Source: Astrothelium macrocarpum (Eukaryota; Ascomycota; Dothideomycetes; Trypetheliales; Trypetheliaceae). Taken from it: a DNA stretch of 64,000 nucleotides. Position numbers and translations under genes: made by a program. This document shows positions 31,507-44,529 of this stretch, one piece after another. The DNA lies in the NCBI GenBank assembly GCA_021030915.1, contig JAGEMR010000015.1, forward strand, positions 310,001 through 374,000, in the 5' to 3' direction. The notes under the pieces are model-generated. The model ran no database searches. It was not told where the DNA came from and was given only the letters and a program-made list of their open reading frames with translations. How positions within the stretch are numbered: position 1 is the first letter of the stretch; each line of letters starts with the position of its first letter.

Positions 31507-31988
31507 GTGTTTGAAGCTACTTGGGTACAGCGGGGGAGCTTCCGGAACGGAGATTAGGTATACAGGAGACGTGGGGTAAATGTAGGATTATGCGATGAGC
31601 CAGCAGGCCAAAACCTTAAAGGAACGTTAGGATAACATGATGAGCAACAAGGAGAGGACAGAACAACGTTGCAAAGAGAGGAATGATTGAAAGAGTGGGA
31701 TATTCGAAGGTCTAGAAGATTAATCGGGATCAATGGTGGTTCGGAGAGGGAACGCTGCGGTCCGGAGTGCGGAGGTGCCACTGATCCCCAATCTCCGCAG
31801 CACAGTCAGAAACCAGAACATGAAGTGACAGAAATTTGGCAAGCCGGTGTCGTACCTCAGATGCTCGTGGAATTTTGGTACAACGCATCTCATGCCTCTC
31901 TCCAACCATCTCAGCTTCCAACACCATCACCTGCTCTGACCGCTGATTCTCTCCTTACACTCTCAACGCTTCATCCTAGCTTTCAACA
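31507..31988. promoter_or_regulatory. Divergent promoter ADK2 / MDM38
   Basis: 482 bp between the starts of two genes for mitochondrial proteins. No coding sequence supported. Co-regulation is possible but only inferred from position. Confidence 0.5.
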
Positions 31989-33698
31989 ATGTCATCTCTG
32001 AATCGCACCGTCACAACCGTCTCCCCTTTGCTCTTCAGGGCTGGTCCCAGAGTCGTCCGGAGAACGCCACGAGCCCTTCCAAGACACTTACCTGCCATCG
32101 CACTGCTGATTCCGAATCGCCGCTATGCTACGGACACCTCGACCTCGGGTGGTGGTGGAAGCGGTCCTCCTCCGGGCTTCAATATTGAGCAGGCCAAGAA
32201 GCCTCTACCGACTCAGAGCGAGCAACAGGACCAACAAAAGTCCGCAGCATCAGAAGCGAGCCTGGATCAGGCAGCATTGAAGGAGCATGTGAAGATCCCA
32301 TCTCATGAGCCTACATCGAATCCTCCGACAAAGGCTGCCGAAGGTGCATCTCTCTCTGAGCTTGCGGCTGAGAAAGCTGCTGCTGAAAAGGCTGAAGAGA
32401 CAAAAGTCGCAACCAAAGCAGAGGACAAGAAGAAACTCTCAATGATGCAAAAAATAAAGAAAGAGGCTCTACATTACTGGGATGGCACGAAATTATTGGC
32501 AACTGAAGTCAAAATAAGTTTCAAGCTCGCGGTCAAGATGGCTGCGGGCTACGAACTATCGCGGAGAGAGCACAGACAGGTCAGACTATCTTTTATTGCC
32601 ACTCTTGTGTCTTCGCTAGCTAACATAAATCCAGCTACATCGTACTGTTCAGGATTTGGGTCGATTAGTTCCATTTTCAGTCTTTGTTATCGTCCCCTTT
32701 GCTGAATTGCTTCTTCCCGTCGCATTAAGATTGTTCCCGAACCTTCTCCCTAGTACGTACGAAACTCAAAGTGCCAAGGACAAAAAGACGACTGCTCTTC
32801 GTACCAATCGAAGAGAAGTCAGCAATTTCTTGCGTCAGACGTTAAAGGAGACTGGTCTGCCCGTGAGCGCAGCCAACGCTCAAAAGGAGGAATTCACCGA
32901 GTTCTTTCGAAAGGTATGCCGAGTCCCTGCGTAATGAGCTCTTGGCATGAAACTGATGACTTTTCAAAGGTGCGGACAACGGGCGAACATCCCACCCAGG
33001 CCGATGTTATCAGAGTCTGCAAACTCTTCAAGGATGATCTCACGCTTGATAACCTCTCCCGACCTCAACTTGTCGGCATCTGTCGGTACATGAATCTCAA
33101 TACATTTGGCACCGATGCCCTTCTACGCTATCAAATCAGACATCATATGAGGCAAATCAAGCGCGATGACAAAGCCATCTTTTTAGAAGGCATCGATTCT
33201 CTTTCGGTTCCTGAACTTCAGACTGCTTCCGCCGGGCGTGGTCTCCGGACTTATGGCATGTCCCCGGCTCGTCTCCGCGAGGATTTGCAAATGTGGCTTG
33301 ATCTACGTCTCAAGTTTGGTGTGCCATCTACATTACTCGTACTCAGCAACGCTTTTATGTACGCTCAGGGTAAAGATGCAGAGTTCGGTAGCATGATTGA
33401 TGCGCTACAAGCAGTACTCAGCAGTATCCCTGAGGAATTGTTCCATGAGATTGAACTCGAAGTGCACAACGCTGAGGGTGCTGCGACAAATCGTCAGCGT
33501 TTGGAGGTTCTCAAAGAGCAACAGGAGCTAATTGATGAGGAAAATCTGCAGGCCGAAGGAAGTAAGAATACTGGAAAAGAAGAGGTCAAAGACGACCAAG
33601 ATATTGACGAGAAAGAGGAGCAGCGTGGACAACAAGAGCAGGGAGGCGAGAAGGAGATGAAAGCGGATTCTAAAACTTCGGAAGAGAAGAAAGTGTAA
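31989..33698 (+). CDS. MDM38: MDM38/LETM1 mitochondrial inner-membrane protein
   Basis: Three exons (31989-32579, 32635-32913, 32970-33698) join to 533 codons (532 aa). The N-terminus is a basic presequence (MSSLNRTVTTVSPLLFRAG to RRYATDTS). An Ala/Glu/Lys-rich linker precedes KIKKEALHYWDGTKLLATE, SRREHRQLHRTVQDLGRLVP and a transmembrane segment (FSVFVIVPFAELLLPVALR). The LETM1 ribosome-binding-like domain follows: STYETQSAKDKK, LSRPQLVGICRYMNLNTFGT, LLRYQIRHHMRQIKRDD and LREDLQMWLDLRL. Mdm38 acts in K+/H+ exchange and in membrane insertion of mitochondrially encoded proteins. The C-terminus is a charged Glu/Lys/Gln coiled region. Introns of 55 and 56 bp are GT-AG and rejoin family motifs exactly. 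Confidence 0.95.
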
Positions 33699-34767
33699 GA
33701 TTGATCAATGGCATGGTTCTGTAAGCTACTCTACTCTATAGACGGTTTGGGATATATAGACTCGCCACTGCATACCCAGTTGGCGTTTTCGGCCTTGAGA
33801 GAAGCCAAATGAATAAACCCATGATTCTAGAAATCAAAGCCTTGATCACCTGTCTTCATACATTTCCCCAGCTTGTCTTCTTTGAATCCTCTTTCAGCCA
33901 ACATTCTTCGATATTTGCATGGTTGGCGTGACATAGGTCGTAGTCGAAGTGTCTCTGAGTATGCGAATAGCTCATGTTCAACTTTTGGCGGTCCATGATA
34001 TTTCTTATTGCAACTCCCAGTGCCTTGGCTCATGTGCATCCAGGTACCAGGGAGTACCGAATCCCGGTATCCCGGAGTTTTGGGCAGCTTCTCCCGCTGC
34101 GCAACACCCCCAAGCTGCATCTAATCTGCATCAGTTTTGCGCCGGCATGAGCTCTGTGCGGCTCAAAGACCTCCAGAAATGTGAAGCGCAAGATTTTTTT
34201 TGTAGGATTCCAAGCCGGCCTCAAAACAAGGCGCGCCTGAACGCGACACTTGCAAGCAAAACCTTGTCCGCAACAGTTTCACCATGCCAGCGGAGATCAT
34301 GCAGTTAACGCCAGGACTGGACATTGGCGGACGATTGAGAGGTTTGGTCAAACCACCGTAAGCACAGGTCTATTAAAGTGGGTTTCTCCTTGTATATCCG
34401 TGTTCCCTCTTGTATAACTTCATCGTCTTTGGTCACCATCTGGGCCTACCCGAGTTGTTTCCGGGTGTATCCCATCTTGTGACGTGGCGTTGGATATGCG
34501 GTCTGCATAAACCATCACCCCGGATCATTTCAACTTCAACAATACGGTGAGAGCCCAAAACAAAGGCTTTGGCCGGCTCTGCCGGCTCGAGTCAACTCTC
34601 AAGTGGAATCGTGTGTCAATGCGCAATTGGCGCCTGAGCACCGAGCTGTGGATCATATACTAAGACGTCATTTCGTGCATGAGCTCCAAGAAAATTAAAG
34701 TCATCATCGTTCGTCTGCATCTGAAAAAGATTTTGGAGTTCATCAACACAGACTCTGGAGTGCGGCT
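33699..34767. other. Intergenic region upstream of the giant gene
   Basis: About 1.07 kb. No gene is supported. Short frames near 33827-34351 on both strands look like chance. It contains the MDM38 3' flank and the giant gene's promoter. Confidence 0.45.
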
Positions 34768-37700
34768 ATGGCAAGACACTCAAATGAAGGGCGTAGCAGC
34801 ACCGAAGCCGCGGACTCACCCCAATCTAAAGTCAGTACTAGAAGTAGACCGTCGATCAAGCTGAAGGAGCAAAGAAAAGGATTCTTAGGCCTCGGACGGT
34901 ATGAACCTCCCCGACTGTTGAAACAAAACTTCATTTTCATCAAGCCAGAAATACACTAACAGCAAAAAGCCGGAGTCATGCGCAGGATCCTGGTAAGGTG
35001 GTCATAAAGCCATCAACTGACGATGACTTGGCAGATGTACAATCTGTTATGGGGGAGCAGCTCGATACTTTCACTGTGCAAGATGTGTATTCTCGTGCGC
35101 GGAGTCTAAAGTTGGCGCTTCGAAATGCTTCAAAGCATTCGCAGGGTGAAGAATCTCGATCAGAGGACATTGATGACACTGACAGCGAGGCCGTTGATGG
35201 AGATAATGATACGGATGAAACAAAGCGTCTGAGAGCAAAGCTCAGACGGTATCGGAAAGACCTGAGGGACTCCAGAAATATCATCACTACTCAAGACGAA
35301 TCGCTTGCAAAATCTCATCAGCATATGGAGGAGATAGAGGCCGCAATTGACAGAAGAGAGCAAGCTGTCCAAAGAGAGAAGAAAGCCATTGAAGATCAGA
35401 TGGTCAACGTCATCGTTCAGCAGATAGGTGCAGCAAAAAAATCTGCACGGGCGTCGGTTCAAAAGGAGTTCGAAGAGGATATTCAAAAGCTAAAAGACGA
35501 AGTAGAAAGTCTCAAAGAAGAGAATGTCACTATGAAGGAAACTCTTCCTCGGATCATTGCTAGTAAATGCCCGGAGTGTGAGGGTTCAGAACATGCGCGA
35601 AAATCTGTGGATACTGATATTGTAACGAGAGAAGCCGAATACCAGGCAGCAATCGGAGCACTTACCAATGAACGTGATCAGCTGAAAGGAGACCTGGACG
35701 TTGCCGTATCTAACAATGAAAATGCGCAGAAAGCTCACGAGAGCGACCTCGCGTGCTGGAACCAGGAGAAAGATAGCATCAAAAAGGACCACGAGACCAC
35801 TCGAAATGAGCTCGAAGATTTAAAAAGACTCCATGAAGCAAATGATGTAGGAATGAGAGAGTCGAGCATGCGGATTGGAGAACTCGAAAGCGAAATAATA
35901 TCAGCCAAGAGTACTGCAGAAGAGGTGACAGCCAAGCTACATTCACAGAATGAGACCCTTGAAGCTATGAAGGTGGAGCTACAGAAGGCACAGAGCGAAG
36001 TCGCAGCTCAGGGGGAGAGCATGACGGCCTTGCAATCTGCTTCTGAAAAGAAACTCGAAGAGGCAGCTCAGGCGACGCAGACTCTTCATGCTGCGAACAT
36101 TGCCCAAGTAGAATCACTGGAGCAGCAACTTGCCCAACTCACCGAAGACCTCCAGACTACCAAAGCCGATTCTGCCAAAGACGTAGAGACACATCAAGAG
36201 TCTCTCAAAGACCTAGAAGAAGCGCAACGCATGCTTCAAACCCACAAAAGCAATTCTAGCTCCCGGATCCAAACATTGGAGAAGGAGTTGTCCGACGTCA
36301 CTGGCAAGTTGGAGGCTGCAGAGGCCGCTGCCGAGGTAGAAATCCAAAGGCTTCAGAAGTTACAGCGAGAAGCGGACGATATCCACAGAGGCGATGCAGA
36401 CTCCAAGCAACGTCTTGTAACGGAACTTGGGGAAGCCCAGAGTGCGCTTGAGCTGATGCAAAAGGAAGTGGAAAATGCGAAGCAAGATCTTATCATTGAG
36501 AAAGAGCGGTCAGAGGCTGCCTTTCAAGATTTGAGCGAGCACAAGGCAAAAGCAGAAGCATTGGCTGCATCACTTGCTACTATGGAAGGTTCTCGTGCTG
36601 CTGTAGACGAAACATCGAAAACGAACGAGGCAGCTCTCGCAGATCTCAAGGAGAAGCTTAACTCAAAGAATGTAGAGCTGGAAACCGTGATTGGGGAAAA
36701 AGAGAGGATGGAGAAGAATTTGAAGGCCGATCTTGAAGCAAAGGATGCGGAACTTCAGAAGATAACGGTCCAAAAGGATGCATCGGATCACGCCCACCAA
36801 GAAGCTGGAGATAACAGAGACAGGGAGCTGCAAGACGCGCTGGCAAAGAATGCTGAAGCAGAGAAGGCCCTTACAGAGCTTCGACAAGCTCGTGAAGCGC
36901 AGATTGACGAACTTGTGAGCAAACGGGAAGAGTTAGAAAACCACCTGGAAGACGCCAGGAGCTCTCTGAACGAGGCAGTTAGACAAGCCGACTTGAAACA
37001 AGAAGCGCTGGAAGCAGCGCTTGCAGCAGGCATCCAGGAACACCGGGCTACCAGAGACAAGCTCGATGAGGCTACAAGAAGTTTGGAAGCCTTGCCAACA
37101 AAAGATGCTGAGGCACAGGAGCTGAAGGCAGAGAAAGACAAGGCACTACAGGCCCTTGGAGATGCGCAACAAGCACATGAGCTGGCTGCGGCCAGCAAGG
37201 ATGAAGAGCTTGCTGCAAGTATTGCAAAGACCGAAGAGCTTCAAAAGAATTTATTTTCAGCGGAGCAAGCTCATCAAAAGGCAAAGGACGAGCTTACAAC
37301 AAGCAGTTCTACCTTGGAAGCGCTCCGAGCAGATCATGCCAAGCTTTCCGAGTCCTTTGAAACGGCAAAGGAGGATCATCAGCAAGCGCTGTCAGTGAAA
37401 GATGCAGAACTTGAGCAAGCTGTGACTGATAAAGGAGAGTTCGAGCAAGCCATTAGGAAATTGTCCGAAGATCACGAAAAGACAAGATCTGAACTTGAGG
37501 CTACTAATGGAGGTTATCGAGATGCAATGGATGCCAGAGATGCCGAACTCATGGATACGTTGACTGCAAAGCAAATGCTGGAAGAAGCTATTCGAAATGC
37601 AAACCGGGAGCACCAGAGGACGAAAGATGACTTGGAAGCGACCAGATCTATTCTCGACATGATGAAAGAGCAAATGGTTGAGTTGCAGGAACATGGAACA

Positions 37701-40700
37701 GCAAATGATGGCCTCAAGGAAACGCTCCAGAAATCTCAAGATGAGCTTGAACACACAAAGGCTACTCATGCTGCAGATCTAAAGGAACTTGAGGACTCCA
37801 AAGCTCGCCATGAGTCGCTGGAAAAAGAGCTGATGTCAACGAAGGAGGCATATCAAAAAGTACAAACCGCACAAGAAACGATGAAGGATGCTCACACTGC
37901 GGCACAAAAAGAATTGGAAGATGTCCAAAGGCAGCACGATGAATTGAGCCGCACCTTGGAGACTGAGAGAACTGCACACCAAGCAGTCAGGGACCGCGTG
38001 GCTGCCATTGAGACAGAAATGCAAAGCCGCGAATCGTCCAAGGCACAGTTGTCACTCGATCTTGACCAGGCCCAACAGGATCATGGTGTTACAAAGGCAG
38101 AGTTGGCAAGGCAGAATGAAGAGGTGGAAGCGCACAAATACAACGCTGAGTTACTAGCAGCAGACCTCGAACAAAGTCGGGCAGACCTCAAGGAAAATCG
38201 GACAGACCTTGACAGGGCTAAGCAGGAGCTAGAGCAAGCTCGCGCCCAGCAGAACGCCAGCGCGCAAGATATAGCCCTTGAGGGAGAACTTCACTCGGCC
38301 AAACAAGCTCTCGAAACAGCACAACGCCAGCAGCAGGAGCTTCAACAACAACTTGACTCTGTTCAATCCGAAAAGTTACGTCTTGAGCAAGTTGTCAGTG
38401 AAGCTCGCAACAGCGGATCGATGGGCGATAACGGAGATTTGCGCATCAGAGAAGCTGAAGAGCAATCGCAAATCCTTCTCGATGTCAATGCTGACCTTGA
38501 AAAATCTCTAGAAGCAGCGCAAAGCTCCAACAAGCTGCTTAAGAAGCAACTCGAAGAAGCTACATCTCGGTTGCAAAGCTCAGAAGGGTCGAGGTCACAG
38601 AGTCATGAGAGACAGGAATCACCCAAGCCCAAAGGCATCCGGGAGAGGATGGAAGCGCTCGGCGTCGGTGGAATAGGAAGTTTCAGGGGAGGGAGGGGGA
38701 CATCGCCGAGCCCAGGAGGACTTGGGCCAAGTTCGCCGAGCAGTGGAAGGAATGTTAGCCGATCTCCTGGACCAGGGCGTTCGCTTTCTCGAACAACTAG
38801 CATTGGAGAGCCTCGTTCGGCGGTATCGCAAGAGCGGTCAGAGATTGCTGCAAATCCTCAGGAGGATCCAGGATCTAGGAGCGAGGAACCTCGGTCAGCG
38901 ATCCAAGGTGGCAAAGTCTTAGAGCTGCAAGGAGATGCTGCTCAAGCTCCTGAGCCGGGAGACGCATGCATAGTGCAAAAGCAAACTGAGGCCGATGGTT
39001 CATCAAACCATGGAAACGCGTCTGAGATGGAGTCCGCACCAATGTCAACGGATTCGTCCAAGCCAGAGAGAGCATCTAAAACAGAGAAAACGAATGGGCC
39101 AGAGTCAATCACTGGGCCAGAGAAGGCTGCCGCGCCAGAGCACATTGCCCAGCCTGGAATCACTGAACCCGAGACGACGGCTGATTTGGAGAGGAAAATG
39201 GATCCAGAAGAGCCAGCTGACCTGGTGGGAGAAACGGAGATCGAGGAAGCACCCAAGTTCGAAAAGTCATCTGAGCGTAAGGGGTCGTTTGCGGCTGAGG
39301 AATCAAGTAAACCAGCAGAACCAACCAGGTCAGAGCTAACAAGTGAACAAGAGGAGTCAACCGACCTACAAAGGACACCGATATCAGAGATACGAAGCGA
39401 GCCAGAGGGCTCGACAGAGACAGAGCCCATTAGCGAGCCGAGCAGAAGTGCCGAGTCAGAGACAGCTACTGGACGAGAGACAGCTGTTGACCCAGAAATG
39501 TCTACCGAGCCAGAGAGAACTACTGAGCCAGAGAGCTCCGTTGAGCTGGAACAACCAGTCGACTCAAGGAGAACAATGAAAACAGAGATTCCGGAGCAAA
39601 CAGAGGTGCTGGCTGAAACAAAAAGGTCATCAGAATCACAGAGACAAAATGAGCCAGAAGGCAATGTCGAGCCAAAGGGGTCGACCGAAGCCGAGGACGT
39701 TCCTAAGCCCGAATCTCCGAGACCAGCCATGCGAGAAGGTAGTTCCGAGTCAGAAAGGTCAAATGAGCCGGAAGCCGCAGCAGACACAGAGAGACCCACT
39801 GAGCAGCACAGTGCGGTAGAAGCCGAGGTACCAGCTCAGCCAGAGGAAACGGGCACAGAGACAATGATTGAGCGAGAAGGCACAGTAGAGCCAAAAACAT
39901 CTTCTAAGTCAGAGAGCACAGTGGAATCAGCGAGAACACCTGAATCGCAGGTTAATACGCAGCTAGAGAGACTGCCTGAGCGAGAAGGTAACATGGAACC
40001 AAGGGGTGGAGGAGAGCCGCAGAGTGCAGCTGAACCGGAAGGACCTGCCGAAGAAGAGAAATCCGCTGATGTAGATAAACTGTCTAACTCAGAGAAGGGT
40101 CCTAAAGTATCATCTGAGGCAGAGAACCCATCGGAAATGGACAGATCATCTGGGCCGGAGAAGCCGTCCGGAACCGAGAGGACACCAGAGAAGCCATCCG
40201 AGCCAGAAATCACAGCCGAGTCAGAAGGACCATCTGAATTACATGTACGGTCTGGACCAGAGCGAGTTATCGAGCAAGAGACACCATCTGAGTTGCGCAG
40301 TAAGTCAGAGGGCACACTGGAGTCAGAGGGACAACCTAAAGAAGAGGGACAATCCGAGATGGAAGAAACTTTCAATCCTGAATCGCCAGTTAAACAAGAA
40401 AGGGAGCCAGAGCCGCAACCTGAAGCCGAGCAACACCCTGAAGCTGAGCAACAATCTGAACCGTGGAAATCGACCGAGCCTGGGGAGTCTTCTGAGCAAG
40501 AAAGAGCGCCTGAAAAGCCAAGTAGGCAAGAGAGCGAGCTAAAGACACCAATCGAGCAAGCAAAAGTGCCAGACCAATCATTCGAGTCAGCACAAATAGC
40601 TGGGCAAGAGATACCATCCAGGCTGGAAAGAAAGTCCCAGGGACCATCTGATCCAGAGGAGACAGCCGAGCAAGAGAAATCATCCAAGCCAGAGGATTCC

Positions 40701-43700
40701 GCTAAGACTGAGGAGCTTGTACAACCAGGATTTGATACCGAACCAGAGCGTGGCACCGAGCTGGAAAGTAATACGAAGCCGGAGCGATCACTGGAGCCAG
40801 AGGGCACGACGGATCCAGAGAAGTCAGCTACATTTGAGACTACAGCGGAGCCAACGAGAGCGCTTGAGCCAGAGAGTACAGTAGAATCAGAGGGACATTC
40901 TAAATCAAAGGAGCCAACTGAGCAAGAAGAGCTAGCTGAGCAAGAGACACCAACCGAGTTAGAGAAAGACACTGAGCAAAACAGACGACCTGAAGCAGAG
41001 AGAAATGAAGAGACACCGTCTCAGTCACAGAGAGAATCAGAGAGACCATCTTCGCCAGAGACAACTCCTCTAGAAAGATCGCCTAAGCCAGATACATGGT
41101 CAGGGAGACTGCCCGAGCCAGAAAGCACAGCCGAGACTAAGAGAACAGACGATGCAGAGACGACTGACAAGCCAGAAATGTCGAAGGAGCAAGACAAGGG
41201 AATTGGTCCACAGACGACAGCTGAAACAGAGCATACGCATGACTTGGGTGAAGCGCTTGAGTCGGATGCAGAAATTGCATCAAAAGAGGCTCTTGAACCA
41301 AAAGAGGACTCTCAGATGGAGGGACCGACCGATCCTGAGCGAGCCTCGTCTGATAGAACGCCAGAGTCAAAGGAGGCAACAGAGTCAAGGGGCGTCCCCA
41401 AGCATGAGAATACGAATGAGCCCGATATACCTGCGGCGCGAGAGAATATAAATGAACCGGATTTGGCCATGGAGAGCGAAGGAACGAATGAGGCACCTAG
41501 TAACGCTGAACTACAGACAACTGCCGAGCATCAAGAACCTACTAGACAAGACGGATCATCCGAGCCAAACCCTATGACTGGTCCTTACGCAGCAGTAAAA
41601 TCGAACGAACAGGAGGAACAAGAGACTACGCACGAATCAGAGGTAGAGACCAAGCCACATGAACCCACTGATTCTCGGCAGAACAAGGACCCACAGTCTT
41701 CCGCAACGGAATTGGAAAGCAATTCGCATAATGTCGACTCTCAAATGGACATTGCCCAACCGTCCTCAGCCGCTGGTAGCAGACCTACTGAACATAATCT
41801 GGAAGATACACAGCCATATGCCAAGGAGCAAGAAACTTTTCATCAACCAGATGGTGAGCACAGCGTTGTAGCTCACGAGCCGCCAACTGGAGAGAACGAG
41901 CCTGAAGAAAATGCATTCCAGTCTCCTCGTGTCGACGAATCTCCAATGCAGAAGAATGAGCTCCCAGAACGCGGGCCGCAAATAGACGAGCTGCGAGAGA
42001 AAGAGCTGCAAGTGGATCAGCCAGGAGAACAGGAGCCCCAAGAGAATGAGCCGATAACGGATAAACTAGAAAAGCATGATTTGCGAGAGGATGCGCCGCA
42101 AGAGAACCAGTCAGAAGAAAACAAGGCCCAGGAGCAAGAAACAGAAAGCGACCAATCACGATCGATTGACCACCAGCAGCAAGAAGCTGACCGACTTGAC
42201 TTACATTCGAGTTCAGCGCACAAGACCGAAGAAGTCAAGAATACTCAGTCTGAAAAGTCATCCCAATCTTTTGATCCTGCGACCCAGGAAAACACGTCTC
42301 AAGAGCACGAGTTGAGCAGTGACCAAAGCCGACAGGATGAATCTAATGAGCAGAATGATGGTCTACAGCCAAGTCTAACGCACGAGACTTCACGGACTGA
42401 AAGGGATTACCCTGAAGACATTCCAAACCAAGTTTCTCACACCACCAAATCTGCGGAACAAGACAACGAGCCTCAGGATCACGGAATGGGGAGCGGCGAG
42501 TCACGAGAGGGCGAATCCTATCAGCAGGAATTCAGTGGACATGATTCAATGCCAGGTCCAACACGCGAGACCCAGCAACCCACAAATCCTCAGGCCGAGG
42601 AAGATTCATTCCAATCTCCCAGTGCCAGCAAATCCGAAACGCAGGAGAACGGGCCTCGCGAACAGGAATCGAGAAGTAGTCAATCACAGGAGAGTGAGAC
42701 CATTTCACAGGAAGCCGATGGTGGTGGCCCTCAATTAAGTCCAGCGCAAGAGACTCCACAAGCTGAGAAACATCTATCCAAGGAAGATCAAGCTCAGTCT
42801 TCTGATATCGGCAAGTCTACGACGGGGGAAAGTGTGTCCCGCGATGAGGGAATGAGGGGAAGCGAGTCACAGGAGGATGAGACCAATCGACAAGAAGATA
42901 ATCGAGAAGGTTTGGGACCAGTTCCATCAAGAGAAACCGAGGGAGTCCAGAAACATCGATCTGAAGAACAAATAGTCTACCCTTCTGGATCTGGCAACTC
43001 TACAGTGCACGGAAACGAGCCACAGGCGCAGGAATTCCAAGGCGACCAACCACCGGAGAAAGAAATGCGCCAAAGTAGCATTGGTGTTTCTGATTCACAG
43101 CCAAATCCAGAGCAAGAGAATCAAGAGACTCAGACCCGTCACGCTGAGACACATCAGTCTGAGAACGATTCACCACAGTCTTCTAGCGTTGCTGGACCTG
43201 CAAGCCAGAACGAAAAGTCTCAGGAATACGGCATGAACAACAGTCAATCAGAAGAGAATGCGATCAATTATCAGGAAGCTGATGCACATGATTCGCCGCC
43301 CAATCTTCCGCACGAGACATCAAAGCCTCAAAAAGAAGAGCCATCAGATCACGACGTTGAACTCAGACAATCGAAAACCAACCAGGCAAGCGAGGACCAA
43401 AATGATAGGCGGGGCCCCACAGCAATAAGGCGTGATATCGAAAACGAGGGTTCTGATCACGCCTCACATGAGGAGAGCCAAGTTCATCGATTGGAGCCAC
43501 CAAATGTCGAACATTCTGAGCCGCAGCGTGATGAAAGTCACCATTTCCAAGAGACTGAGGGGCCCGAAGCCAAGACAACAGACGCCGAAGTCGGACAATC
43601 CGCATCACAACAGCCCCAAGAATCTCTACAAGGTCACAACAGTTCTCTAGACAATTTTGAGGAACAAGGTACCCGAAGCGAGAATACTAGCTTAGAGAAT

Positions 43701-44195
43701 CCAAGGGAAAGTAAAACCCACGCTCATGAATCTGATGCCCAAGGACACATGACGGCAGGCACAGAAATCATACAGCCTACATCGCAAGAGACTCGTGAAT
43801 CTCCTTCGGACCACGATAGCAGCCCAGAGAACTTCGAGGGACAAAAGTTGGAATGGCAGGGTGCCAGTTCAGAGAACGTCAGAGAAGGTGAAAGCCGGAC
43901 CTCATTGCAAGAAGAGGAAGCCCGCTCACTACGACCTGATGTTGATGTGTCAGAAGACACGCAAAGCAAACATCACGATAGCCAAGACTCCGAACAACAG
44001 ACCGAATACCCAAGTCAGACCAAGGAGGGATCTGGCAATGTGCCGTTACAGGGATCAAAATCTCACTCTGATGATATCACCAACAAGAATGACGGAAACG
44101 AAGCTAAGGATCAGGTCGCGGAGCACCACAATTTAGGCAATGAAAATGCACGCGGCAGCCAGGAAGCAGTACAGGAGAATTTGTCTACGTTTTGA
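34768..44195 (+). CDS. Giant coiled-coil and low-complexity repeat protein, about 3118 aa
   Basis: Two exons (34768-34898, 34970-44195) join to 3119 codons. The N-terminus is basic and Ser-rich, with KEQRKGFLGLGR. A long coiled coil spans roughly residues 126-1250, rich in Glu, Lys, Gln, Ala and Leu with heptad spacing. Within it, near residue 244, is KCPECEG, an isolated CXXC flanked by coiled coil. A Gly/Ser/Pro/Arg linker follows (about 1265-1340, with GRNVSRSPGPGRSLSR). Residues about 1400-2290 form a degenerate E/P/S/T region built on (S/T)-x-x-P-E units. From about 2290 to the end the sequence is Gln/Glu/Ser-rich, with a tandem array of 61-residue units near 2514-2760. I do not recognise a named family. 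The layout resembles very large fungal tethers such as the Woronin-body tether leashin, or cytoskeletal M-protein/myosin-tail-like proteins. That is analogy only. Confidence 0.85.
42378..43307 (+). repeat. Tandem array of 183-bp (61-codon) units in the giant gene
   Basis: Equivalent codons (the residue before a [RHQ]ET-like motif: THET, TRET, AQET, SRET, QEN) begin at 42378, 42561, 42744, 42927 and 43110, each exactly 183 bp apart. The next copy (PHET) begins at 43308 after 198 bp, five codons longer. Units share a skeleton of ET, then E-K, then SE, then QSS/S-G, then QE-x-x-x, then a SQS-x-E-x-E segment. They have diverged in sequence, with no indels in four units. Confidence 0.85.
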
Positions 44196-44529
44196 GGAAT
44201 CGTGAAAATGCATGATATTAACGAGAACGACTAGCTCCAGAATGCAGGAAGCGGAGAGGCACGTTTGTTCAATTAGCGGTGGCGTTAGAAAGGACAATTT
44301 GGTATTCACTTTTTGTTTTGGATATAGATTGACATGCATACCGAGCGTTTCTTGTTGCGCACAGTTGCACTCCGTAGCATCACGATTAACGCAGCCTCTT
44401 TCATCTAAAACACTCAGGTTCTACTGCATCCTCGTGATTGGTATCTTTCCACCGTCCCGCAAATCAGTTCATGTAAATCTCCACACCACCCATCTCCTCT
44501 CCCCCAAGCCAACCCCTTCCCGAAAATCC
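44196..44529. other. Convergent intergenic region giant gene / NOP14
   Basis: 334 bp holding both 3' ends. No gene seen. Confidence 0.5.

Noticed and set aside
38942..39799. 285-codon minus-strand frame opposite the giant gene
   Set aside because: Same compositional antisense effect; no domain and no family resemblance.
39836..40972. 378-codon minus-strand frame rich in Ser, opposite the giant gene
   Set aside because: It is the antisense shadow of the E/P/S/T repeat: the biased GAG/GAA/CCA/TCA codons avoid stops on the other strand. The sense strand explains the whole region.
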